Origin: an uncultured Erysipelotrichaceae bacterium | Lineage (GTDB): Bacteria > Bacillota_I > Bacilli_A > RFN20 > CAG-826 | Direction: 5' to 3' | Length of the DNA stretch: 37,788 bases | NCBI GenBank assembly: GCA_900317165.1 | Contig: ONFU01000006.1 | Coordinates: forward strand, 1 to 37,788 | Part shown: piece by piece, positions 16,844 to 24,370 of the stretch | Layout: each line of letters begins with the position of its first letter | Position numbering within the stretch: the stretch's first letter is position 1 | The notes under the pieces: generated by a model | Databases searched by the model: none | Told to the model about the DNA's origin: nothing | Seen by the model: the letters and a program-made list of their open reading frames with translations, nothing else | Position numbers and translations under genes: made by a program

Positions 16844-19800
16844 TTAAACCCTCTTGAGGGTGATTCTAGCAAGATAGGTGCCATCGGCTCCGCTTCTAAT
16901 AGAAGAGACATCAAATGTCCAACCTAAGGCTTTCCCGCTATCCATCAGGCCATCGTTAACATAGAACTGCTTAGAGTATTTCTCCATGTCGAAGTGGTCG
17001 CCTTCATGGAAGAGGGCCTCGCTGATGCTCGTGTTCGCCGTCTTATAGGTTTCGTCTTCTTTTTCCCTGATTAAATGGAGGACATCGGGACGGAGATCGA
17101 TGACGTTAGGTGAAGAATAGACGGTCCAGTTTGTGTATTTATGACGGGTATAACTTTCGATAACGCTATTGACGTGCCATAGCCTTATGCCGACATCGTC
17201 GGAATGATAAAAGAAGTCATAGTATTTAGCGTGGAATTCGTTTAATCCGGTCGGGGTGTATAGCTCAAGGAGGAAGTATTCGTCGAAGACACCTTTTTCG
17301 CCATCGAATTTCGGCGTCAACATGATGAGGTCCCCGCTGGATTGACTATCGGAGATATCGATTTCGAATTCATCGCCAACCGAATAATCGGAAGCGTCAA
17401 AGACATATGGCTTCTCCCAGCCAATCGCGAGTTTGGAATAGGCATCATGGCCACCAAAGCTCATATCCTGCATGGAGAATCCGCCGGCTGGACGGAAGCG
17501 TTCTGTGGTATCGCCTAACGGATGCCCGTATTCATCGTAATAGTCGGTCAAACCGAAGCTATGCCCAAATTCATGGATGGAGGTATTGGCTTCGAGTCTA
17601 TCGTTCTTGAACTTCGAGAGGTCTGGGGTCTTTAACTGAGTTTCAAGCGTTTCGCCTTCGGCCCCATCGAGTCCATAAATATCCATCGCGGAGGAGAAGG
17701 AGTAATCGGAGAAGCCGTCAGATGAGCCGAAATGGTTCGAATTGAAGGCGCGGGAATAATAATCGGAAGAATATGCGTTCGCCCCATAGAAGATATGGAG
17801 AGCGTCGAGCATACCATCGCCATTGGAATCAAAATCAGCTACCGTTTTGCCGCTATTTGCAAAATACCAGTCAAAGGCGGCTCTTGCTAATTGATCTTCG
17901 GTAATTCTTCCGGAAGTCGGATTCTTGTAGTTGCTTAATGCGGTCGAAGGATAATCGACGACGAACCAATCAGAAACGACGCCAGAATAATTGAAGACGC
18001 CATGGGATTCCTTTTTGTAATAGGAAGCGACGGATTCCCATTCGACTTTGTCATTCGCTTCGCCAAATACGACTTCGTTAAGGTCCTCCCTAATCTGTTC
18101 TTTTTGGTTCTTCCCATTCGCGTCGCTCATGTTGACGTTGATGAAATTGCTTGAATCCGTGAACCAAACGGGGATTACGAGTCCTTTGACATCGCCAGAT
18201 TTTGGAGTAACGGCCCCCACGTTTTTCCCGTTGATGAGGCTGCTATAGGAATTTGGCATATCACGTTTTGGATAGGAGGAAGAGGAGGAAACCTTCACGT
18301 TGAATGACTGCTCGAGGCGTTCGCCACGGAGTTCGAAGATGAAGGTGACTTTCTTGATGTCCTCTTTATCGGTATCCTCGACATTGACAACTAATCCATC
18401 CTCTTTGGTGACGTAGATTTCCCTGCCAATATCGAATGTGACCTTTACGCCTTTGCTGGTAAAGACCTTGCCGTTAACGATGGAAACGGCATCCGCCCCG
18501 CCTTCGATTTCCATTTTCACAGGTTTCGATTCGTCGATTACTTCGAGGGTGAAGGAAATTGAATAGGTTCTTGTAACTTCCGCCAAATCCGTTTCCTCAA
18601 CGGAGAAAGAAGCATTGACGGTCCCAACCTTTCTGGCCCTTATGGAATCTTTGGTGGCAATTGAGGCGATGGAGGAATCGGAAAGGCCACCCGCAAGGAT
18701 GAGGGGACGCTCGGCCCCGTTATAAGTTAGATAGAAGGAAGTATCGATATAGCATTGGATTTTCACTTTATCCCCATCTTTGATCGGGGTCTTGTTCGGC
18801 CCATAGCAAAGCTCGAAATTCCCTTCACCGATTCCGGTTGGGATAGCGCATCCCTTGACGGACTTAAGAAGCTCATTCGTGGAGGCGTCATAGACTTCGG
18901 CCACGAAACGGACGCGGTAATAATATTTGGGTGAGGTCTGATTGATCTTCATGCAGGGGACCCCGTCGATTTCCACGAACTCGAGGGATTCATGCAACGG
19001 GGTGAAACGGCAATAGGTTTCTTTGGTGTAGTCAGCCACGCTCAATTTTGGGCATGGGTAATAGTTCCCGCCATACGGAACGTTGATTTCGTATTGGCCG
19101 TAAAAGTTATCTTCGATCGCCTTGACGCTTACCCTTTCATCGTCGGAAACGAGTTCCGCGGTCAATTCCGGATGGGGGTCCGCGATTATGGCCTTGATTC
19201 CCGCGGTGGTGATTTTCGTATCGCCAACATAAGCGGTTATCCTAACCCTTCCATAATCCCCGATGAAGGATTCTTGAGAGGCTTTTAATAGACCCATGTC
19301 ACTGATTTCAAACTTTTCTTCGCCATATGTAAGTTCATAGACAAAGGTCGCGTTTTTGAAAAACTCCAGTTTTGGATTGAATTGATATTCGCCTCCAGAC
19401 CTCATTTTGAGGATATAGCCGTATTCGCTTTCGTCGTAATAGAGGTCATCGCTTTCGGTGAAACTGATGGTGTCGCCATATTCGCCATGGGCGTAAACGT
19501 TGACTAACGCGGATTGCACGGACTTTCCGTTTTTGTCCATGCTAACTTTGACGTAAGTGTTTGAAGAAGCATAGCTGAAGGACTCATCAATAGAGATTGC
19601 TCCTTTTTCATCGAGGTTAAGCCAAGTGTTGGAGGCAACGTATTTGGAATAGGAAATAGTGTATTCGTTGCCTTCATATTGCCCTAAATCGGCGTTGATT
19701 TGATAGGTTTCGCTTTTGGCAAGGTGGAGGGAATATTCCTTTTTCGCGGAGTCATAGGTTAACTTATCGTCGATATGGATGATAAGCTCGGGGACTACGC

Positions 19801-19969
19801 TAATTGGGGAAGAGGTCGAGATGCCGCCACCTTGGCTAGAGGTCGAGGCGCCGCCACCTTGGCTAGAGGAGGATGAGCTTTTGGAACTCGGGCTTGGGAA
19901 AAACGAGCAAGAAGAAATGAGAAGCGGTGAGCAAAGCAACAACGCTTTTCCTAATTTTGGTTTTTTCAT
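16844..19969 (-). CDS. Secreted M6-family metalloprotease lipoprotein
   Basis: The 1041-residue protein starts at the ATG at 19969, which has GGAGG 7 nt upstream; the 40 codons in frame before it lack a signal sequence. The lipobox is LLISSC with Cys21, followed by a Ser/Gly-rich linker. Residues ~60-600 hold several strand-rich Ig-like or Big-type segments. The catalytic part follows, with a Ca2+-type loop DSNGDG (~713) and the zinc site HEFGHSFGLTD (~798-808), an HExxHxxGxxD metzincin-type motif as in immune-inhibitor-A-like M6 peptidases. It should be anchored outside the membrane and degrade extracellular proteins. It is much longer than the catalytic core because of the N-terminal modules. 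Flavodoxin follows on the same transcript. The promoter lies in the 126-nt gap shared with a divergent gene. Confidence 0.88.
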   Translation of the reverse strand: MKKPKLGKALLLCSPLLISSCSFFPSPSSKSSSSSSQGGGASTSSQGGGISTSSPISVVPELIIHIDDKLTYDSAKKEYSLHLAKSETYQINADLGQYEGNEYTISYSKYVASNTWLNLDEKGAISIDESFSYASSNTYVKVSMDKNGKSVQSALVNVYAHGEYGDTISFTESDDLYYDESEYGYILKMRSGGEYQFNPKLEFFKNATFVYELTYGEEKFEISDMGLLKASQESFIGDYGRVRITAYVGDTKITTAGIKAIIADPHPELTAELVSDDERVSVKAIEDNFYGQYEINVPYGGNYYPCPKLSVADYTKETYCRFTPLHESLEFVEIDGVPCMKINQTSPKYYYRVRFVAEVYDASTNELLKSVKGCAIPTGIGEGNFELCYGPNKTPIKDGDKVKIQCYIDTSFYLTYNGAERPLILAGGLSDSSIASIATKDSIRARKVGTVNASFSVEETDLAEVTRTYSISFTLEVIDESKPVKMEIEGGADAVSIVNGKVFTSKGVKVTFDIGREIYVTKEDGLVVNVEDTDKEDIKKVTFIFELRGERLEQSFNVKVSSSSSYPKRDMPNSYSSLINGKNVGAVTPKSGDVKGLVIPVWFTDSSNFINVNMSDANGKNQKEQIREDLNEVVFGEANDKVEWESVASYYKKESHGVFNYSGVVSDWFVVDYPSTALSNYKNPTSGRITEDQLARAAFDWYFANSGKTVADFDSNGDGMLDALHIFYGANAYSSDYYSRAFNSNHFGSSDGFSDYSFSSAMDIYGLDGAEGETLETQLKTPDLSKFKNDRLEANTSIHEFGHSFGLTDYYDEYGHPLGDTTERFRPAGGFSMQDMSFGGHDAYSKLAIGWEKPYVFDASDYSVGDEFEIDISDSQSSGDLIMLTPKFDGEKGVFDEYFLLELYTPTGLNEFHAKYYDFFYHSDDVGIRLWHVNSVIESYTRHKYTNWTVYSSPNVIDLRPDVLHLIREKEDETYKTANTSISEALFHEGDHFDMEKYSKQFYVNDGLMDSGKALGWTFDVSSIRSGADGTYLARITLKRV
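19812..19865. repeat. Two tandem 27-bp units encoding the Ser/Gly linker
   Basis: Two adjacent 27-bp copies differing at two positions encode the 9-residue repeat SSQGGG plus (A/I)ST just after the lipobox of the metalloprotease. The copy number could vary by slippage, changing the length of the surface tether. Confidence 0.75.
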
Positions 19970-19997
19970 ATTCGACCTCCAAAACTTTCGCAAGCGA

Positions 19998-20024
19998 ATT
20001 ATACTCCCTTCGCGCAATTGCGCG
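19998..20024 (-). promoter_or_regulatory. Promoter -10 and palindromic operator of the metalloprotease operon
   Basis: Read on the minus strand, a perfect TATAAT (19998-20003) lies 28 nt upstream of the start. A perfect 14-bp palindrome, CGCGCAATTGCGCG (20011-20024), sits over the spacer/-35 position. No -35 consensus is visible, so a regulator bound at the palindrome is a reasonable inference. Confidence 0.55.
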
Positions 20025-20095
20025 CACTCAAGTATTACCCCTGCCCTGAAGTATTTTTCTCTTCCCTTTTTCTTTTCCTCGCATATCATTAAAGC

Positions 20096-21250
20096 ATGCT
20101 AACGATAAAACTTCTTAAAGAAGGCCGTTATTCTAGGCCCAAAAAATCAATCATCATATTCGGCTTTATCTCCATAGGAATCATTGCCGTCTCTAGTCTC
20201 TTTTACCTTTTCGCTTCCCTTCTCCCCGCCTTAAGAGATTCCATCAACAACTTTAGGGTGGACATGATAATCATCAACAGTGAGTTCCATCTTACCGGCA
20301 TGGAAGCCCTCAAGTTGCTTCTTATCATCCCTCTTTCCTCGCTCGGGGCCGCGGTTGGGGCCATCAACCTCATCAGGATGAGCAACCGCAAACGCTTTTT
20401 CTCCGCTCTCCATATCATCCCCGGCATCGGCTTCATCGCTTTGATTACGGGGGCAATCGTCTATTTCTTCTTCCCAAGCGCCATGGCTTCCATCCCTCCA
20501 GAAGTCCCAATCCCACCCGAACTCCCGTATTTGGTCTACGCTTATGGTGCCTTAGCCTTTGTCGTCGGCATTCTCATCGCCGACGTCTTCGCGGTGTTAT
20601 ATCCCCATATCAACTACAGGGAATACGCCCCGATCTACAACGCCTATAAAGCTGAGCTCAAAGCCGCTCCGACCCCAGAAAGAAGAATCGAAATCAAGAA
20701 GGAATTCAACCTCTTCTGGAAGAAACGTCGTTATGAAGAGATGATTTCCCTTCTCTTCGGCCATATGCTTGATGTCGATTGTGAGGAAATGCTCACCCGC
20801 GATGCCTATGAATACCTTAAGGAAAAGGCCTTAACCAATTACAAAGCCATCAAGGAAAAGGAACTCGACGAACTCTTCAAGGGCAACCAAAACGAATCCC
20901 TCCGCAGAGAACTCGCCCTCCTCTCCCGCAAAGCCGCCGATAAAGAGGACAAGAAGACCGAGGCCCGCATGGATGCCGAGAAGGACTCCGGGGCCAAGGT
21001 TCCTATCGTCCCACCTGCTCAAGGGCAACAGCCTGAGCCAAATAAACCAGCTCCTCAGCCGCAAACCCCTCCGAAGACCGAGATGACCAAGCAAGACGAG
21101 AAGGTCGTCGCCAAGGAGAAAAAGAAGCTCGAGAAAGAGAAGAAGAAGGCTGAAAAGGAAGCGAAGAAAGAGGCGAAAACCAAAGAAAAAGGAAAGAAGA
21201 AGGAAGAGGCGGAAGCCCCTAAGCCCTCATCCCCGGATACCCCTAAATAA
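20096..21250 (+). CDS. Four-helix membrane protein with long charged cytoplasmic tail
   Basis: I do not recognise this 384-residue protein. A basic N-terminus (residues 1-17) precedes four transmembrane helices at ~18-42, ~69-92, ~103-126 and ~142-164. The soluble C-terminal ~220 residues start with a helical, moderately conserved-looking block (INYREYAPIYNAYKAELKAA and KRRYEEMISLLFGHMLD). They continue into a Pro/Gln-rich stretch (~315-335) and end in a low-complexity Lys/Glu/Ala coiled-coil-like tail (~340-384). The tail is basic overall and may bind nucleic acid or acidic lipid headgroups. No ribosome binding site precedes the ATG. Instead TATCAT ends 6 nt upstream, which would suit a leaderless message. 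It is divergent from the metalloprotease operon and convergent with pepF. Confidence 0.65.
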   Translation: MLTIKLLKEGRYSRPKKSIIIFGFISIGIIAVSSLFYLFASLLPALRDSINNFRVDMIIINSEFHLTGMEALKLLLIIPLSSLGAAVGAINLIRMSNRKRFFSALHIIPGIGFIALITGAIVYFFFPSAMASIPPEVPIPPELPYLVYAYGALAFVVGILIADVFAVLYPHINYREYAPIYNAYKAELKAAPTPERRIEIKKEFNLFWKKRRYEEMISLLFGHMLDVDCEEMLTRDAYEYLKEKALTNYKAIKEKELDELFKGNQNESLRRELALLSRKAADKEDKKTEARMDAEKDSGAKVPIVPPAQGQQPEPNKPAPQPQTPPKTEMTKQDEKVVAKEKKKLEKEKKKAEKEAKKEAKTKEKGKKKEEAEAPKPSSPDTPK

Positions 21251-21253
21251 GCA

Positions 21254-21288
21254 AACGAAAACCCGGCGCGAACCGGGTTTTCGTTTTT
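21254..21288. terminator. Bidirectional terminator between the 4-TM protein gene and pepF
   Basis: A 13-bp stem (21254-21266 with 21273-21285, core CGAAAACCCGG) with a 6-nt loop, followed by a T run on the plus strand and preceded by A-rich sequence. Confidence 0.88.
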
Positions 21289-21298
21289 CTTCTTTTTC

Positions 21299-23080
21299 TT
21301 ATTCAGCAAGAAGCTTCTCAAGCTTATCGACAAGCTCTTCCATTCTCTTGGTAACCGCAAGATAGGGTTCCTTGCTCGTTAGGTCGACGCCAGCTTTCTT
21401 AACTTGCTCGACCGGGAAGTCGCTGCCGCCGCTACGGAGGAGGTTGATGTAATTTTCAAAAGCCTCCGGCTTCCCTTCCTTGACGTTTTCATAGATTAGC
21501 ATCGAGGAGGTGAAGCTCGTCGCGTATTGGTATACATAGAAGGGGGAATTGAATAGGTGAGGGATATAGGCCCAAACGAGAGGCTTATAGACTTCTTCCT
21601 GGATATCGATTCCATAATAACGTTTGTAGAGGTCGATCATGACGTTATTGAGGACTTCGTAGTTGATTGGCTGCTGGTTTTCCGCGAGTTTGCTTACACG
21701 GTATTCATAATCGCCGAAGAGGGTCTGACGGTAGAAGGTCGAGACGATCTCATCGATGGATTTCTGGAGGAGGTAGATTTGGTCTTCCTTGGAAAGGGTG
21801 CCAGACTTAAGGAGGTAATCGAGGAGGTTATGCTCATTGAAAGTTGAGGCGATTTCCGCGACGAAGATCGTGTAATCCTGGGTCATCAGGGGTTGGGCTT
21901 CCTCACTATAGAGAGTATGGATGGAATGGCCTGATTCGTGGGCGAGGGTGAAGACATCCGAGAGTTCCCCGTTGAAATTGAGGAGGATGAAGGGGTGGAA
22001 GTTGGCCCCGCCATTAGAATAGGCGCCCGTCCGTTTTCCTGGGCCTGGATAGACGTCGACGAAGCCGTCGCGGTTGACTTCTTTGGCTTTTTCTTGGAAA
22101 TCCGCCGGGAATTCCTTGATGGAATCAAAGAAGAGGGCTTGGGCTTCCTCAAAGGTGTATTTCTTTTTGGATTTGGCGAGTTGGAGGAACCTATCGTAGC
22201 TGCGGAATTTCTCTAACCCCAAATATTTACGTTTGATTTCGAGATATTTCTTGAGTGGGGCGCTTCCTTCTTCGCTTGAAGCGACTTCGATTAGACTATG
22301 GAAGACGCCTTCGTCGATCGCGTTATGGAAGAGGTGGAGGTTAAGGATATCCTTATATCCCCTAGCCTTGACGCTAGCCATTTGGGCGTGGAGGCTCGCG
22401 TTATATATTTCCGCGAAGGTGTTCTTATGCTTATCGTAATTCGCGTATAACGCCTCGAAGATCGCCTTCCTATCTTCCGCGGATTCCGCGCTTTCGATAA
22501 GGGAAGACCAATTCGCGTGGGTGACCGTCACCTCTTTCCCGGAGGGGAGGGTGATCGTTGGGTCAACGTAATCCGCGACCGCGAGGGTCGAATAGAGGTC
22601 GCGTGGTTCCCCAACAAGAGGGGAATAGGCGGAAAGAAGCAGTTCCTTATCGGGGGAGAGTACGTATTTCTCGCCGCGGAAAAGCTTCTTGATGCCGAAA
22701 TGGAATTCTTCGTATTCCTTGTTCCTTGCAAAGAAGTCCTCCATTTTCTTTTCGCCTAGCGCGATGATTTCGGGTTCATAATAAGCGAAGGCCTCGCCTA
22801 AAACGGCGAAGAGCATTTTGACCTTCATGAGGTCGCTGCCGTTAGCAACGTCTTTCTTATCGCGGTCCGAACGCATCGAGGCGAAGAAATATAGACGCGA
22901 TAATTCGACTTCGAGCTTCTTTTGCTCATCGAAGCATTTCTTCAAAGTTTCCTCGTCATTTAGTTTGCCTTTGAAGGAAGCGAGGGTTTCGGGGATTTTC
23001 TTAAAATCCTCAAGGGCCTTGAGGAATGCTTCCTCATCCTTGAAGAAATAAGTCAGATTCCATTGTTTTTTATTGGACAT
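21299..23080 (-). CDS. pepF: Oligoendopeptidase F (M3 family)
   Basis: The 593-residue protein is a typical PepF. The helical N-terminal region (WNLTYFFKDEEAFLKALEDF) is family-like. The zinc site AHESGHSIHT lies at residues ~380-389, followed about 25 residues later by the third ligand region FVAEIASTFNEH, both diagnostic for M3 thermolysin-like oligopeptidases. The C-terminal block with YYGIDIQEEVYKPLVWAYIPHLFNSPFYVYQYATSF matches the substrate-binding region. Length is as expected (about 600). It should cleave 7-17-residue peptides in the cytoplasm. AAGGAG precedes the ATG. A TetR and a membrane-bound XRE regulator are encoded just upstream on the same strand, so it may be the last gene of that transcript. 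It ends at a strong bidirectional terminator. Confidence 0.95.
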   Translation of the reverse strand: MSNKKQWNLTYFFKDEEAFLKALEDFKKIPETLASFKGKLNDEETLKKCFDEQKKLEVELSRLYFFASMRSDRDKKDVANGSDLMKVKMLFAVLGEAFAYYEPEIIALGEKKMEDFFARNKEYEEFHFGIKKLFRGEKYVLSPDKELLLSAYSPLVGEPRDLYSTLAVADYVDPTITLPSGKEVTVTHANWSSLIESAESAEDRKAIFEALYANYDKHKNTFAEIYNASLHAQMASVKARGYKDILNLHLFHNAIDEGVFHSLIEVASSEEGSAPLKKYLEIKRKYLGLEKFRSYDRFLQLAKSKKKYTFEEAQALFFDSIKEFPADFQEKAKEVNRDGFVDVYPGPGKRTGAYSNGGANFHPFILLNFNGELSDVFTLAHESGHSIHTLYSEEAQPLMTQDYTIFVAEIASTFNEHNLLDYLLKSGTLSKEDQIYLLQKSIDEIVSTFYRQTLFGDYEYRVSKLAENQQPINYEVLNNVMIDLYKRYYGIDIQEEVYKPLVWAYIPHLFNSPFYVYQYATSFTSSMLIYENVKEGKPEAFENYINLLRSGGSDFPVEQVKKAGVDLTSKEPYLAVTKRMEELVDKLEKLLAE

Positions 23081-23172
23081 GGTTTTCTCCTTTTCTTAAA
23101 CGGGCATATCTTACAATAGAACGAAAAAAACACCACAAAAATGATTGGTTTATCAATGGACTAATTTAAGAT

Positions 23173-23625
23173 TTAACCAAGCACTTTGGTTAGTATTGGA
23201 AGGATTGCTTCCTTCTCGCGGTTTTTCATAACGGCATTAACGATGATTTCCGCGGATACGTTAAGGGCGATTTCCTCTTTCTCCCTATATAGGTTACGAA
23301 GGCCCTTGTTCAAGGCTTCAAGGACGTTATTCTCTTCTTCCCCATAGCCTAGGGCGGAAGCGGTCAAATCATAGAGCTTCTCCAAGGGCTTTTCGGCCTT
23401 TCCCTTAAAGGAGGCCATTTCCTTGCAGATCAAAGCCCCTTGTTTCTTGTTGACGGCCTTAAGGAGCTCTTCCTTGTTTGGATAATAGTTATAAATGGTT
23501 CCGACGGAGACCTTGGCTTTCTTGGCGACAAGACGCATGGAGAAATCCTCCTCACCGACCTTCTTGAGGACTTCGGCGGCGGAAGAGAGGATCTTGTTCG
23601 TGGGATCGATGAGAATCTTTGGCAT
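23173..23625 (-). CDS. TetR-family transcriptional regulator
   Basis: The 150-residue protein begins with a standard TetR helix-turn-helix: ILSSAAEVLKKVGEEDFSMRLVAKKAKVSVGTIYNYYPNKEELL, residues ~12-56 (quoted segments: ILSSAAEVL, VAKKAKVSVGTIYNYYPNKE). The remaining ~95 residues are helical and form a shorter than usual ligand/dimer domain (typical TetR proteins have 180-220 residues). It ends at a Leu-Gly pair and may be a minimal family member. GAAAGGAG lies at the proper distance from the ATG. It sits 46 nt after the XRE gene and 92 nt before pepF on the same strand. The ligand and target are unknown, and no clear palindrome was found in the two gaps. Confidence 0.88.
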   Translation of the reverse strand: MPKILIDPTNKILSSAAEVLKKVGEEDFSMRLVAKKAKVSVGTIYNYYPNKEELLKAVNKKQGALICKEMASFKGKAEKPLEKLYDLTASALGYGEEENNVLEALNKGLRNLYREKEEIALNVSAEIIVNAVMKNREKEAILPILTKVLG

Positions 23626-23671
23626 GGTTTGTCTCCTTTCGAAAAATGGATTTTAGGGGATGCGTGTAGTC

Positions 23672-24307
23672 TTATTTGCGGAGTTTATAGTTCGCGATGA
23701 GGATGAGGATTATCTGGATTGGGGCCCCAACGGAGAGGATGAACCAAATCTGTTCGGGCTTTTCGTTAACAAAGCCAAATTGCACGCAGAAAGAAATCAA
23801 CAATGACCAAACGAAGAGGGATAGCAAGACGATGACCGCAACGCGGTTATGGAAGAATTTCCAAACCTCAAAGGCCGCGAGGAAGGCTCCTGCCGGGACC
23901 ATCCAAAGGAAAACGATGAGGTTCCTGATCCAATGTTCGCTCCCTTGGAAGATATAGTCGGAGAAATAGATGGAGAAAGCGACGAGGACCACGAAGGTCA
24001 TGGTCATCGATAATATCAAGGCCTTATTGGTCTCCTGCCTTTTCTTCTCTTTTTGGGCCTCTTCGTTAACGGTGACCTCGTTGATGGATTCTTCGTTTTG
24101 CTCGGTCAATAGGTAATCGACGGTGACCCCAAAGAAACGGGCGATATCGATGAGGATATCGACGCTTGGGGCGGCATATCCGAGTTCCCATTTGGAAATC
24201 GATTTGTCGCTATAATGGATTTTCTCAGCAAGTTCTTGCTGGGTGAGCCCCCTGGCTTTGCGCAGGGCGGCGACGTTTTTCCCGATGATTGAGGCGAGGT
24301 TGTTCAT
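23672..24307 (-). CDS. Membrane-anchored XRE-family regulator
   Basis: The 211-residue protein combines an N-terminal XRE/Cro helix-turn-helix (GKNVAALRKARGLTQQELAE and KSISKWELGYAAPSVDIL, residues ~9-50, then ARFFGVTVDYLL) with four hydrophobic helices in its C-terminal half (~97-120, ~133-155, ~160-183, ~187-208). Such fusions are common in Firmicutes and probably sense an envelope or membrane signal while bound to DNA. The ATG at 24307 is chosen because the HTH starts a few residues later. A TTG six codons upstream is possible, but neither has a ribosome binding site. CACAAT ends about 6 nt before the ATG, which could be a -10 of a leaderless transcript. It is the first gene of the probable XRE-tetR-pepF unit. 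Confidence 0.83.
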   Translation of the reverse strand: MNNLASIIGKNVAALRKARGLTQQELAEKIHYSDKSISKWELGYAAPSVDILIDIARFFGVTVDYLLTEQNEESINEVTVNEEAQKEKKRQETNKALILSMTMTFVVLVAFSIYFSDYIFQGSEHWIRNLIVFLWMVPAGAFLAAFEVWKFFHNRVAVIVLLSLFVWSLLISFCVQFGFVNEKPEQIWFILSVGAPIQIILILIANYKLRK

Positions 24308-24370
24308 GAGACTATTGTGCCACAAAAGGAGGGAAAATCAAACTTTCCTTTGGAAATGCGTTCAAATAGA

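Noticed and set aside
19970-20089. 40-residue N-terminal extension of the metalloprotease
   Set aside because: The extension covers the promoter and lacks a signal peptide; the internal ATG at 19969 has GGAGG and directly precedes a lipobox signal.
24308-24370. Terminator of the giant lipoprotein gene
   Set aside because: GGAAA/TTTCC with a poor T tail is too short to support a call.
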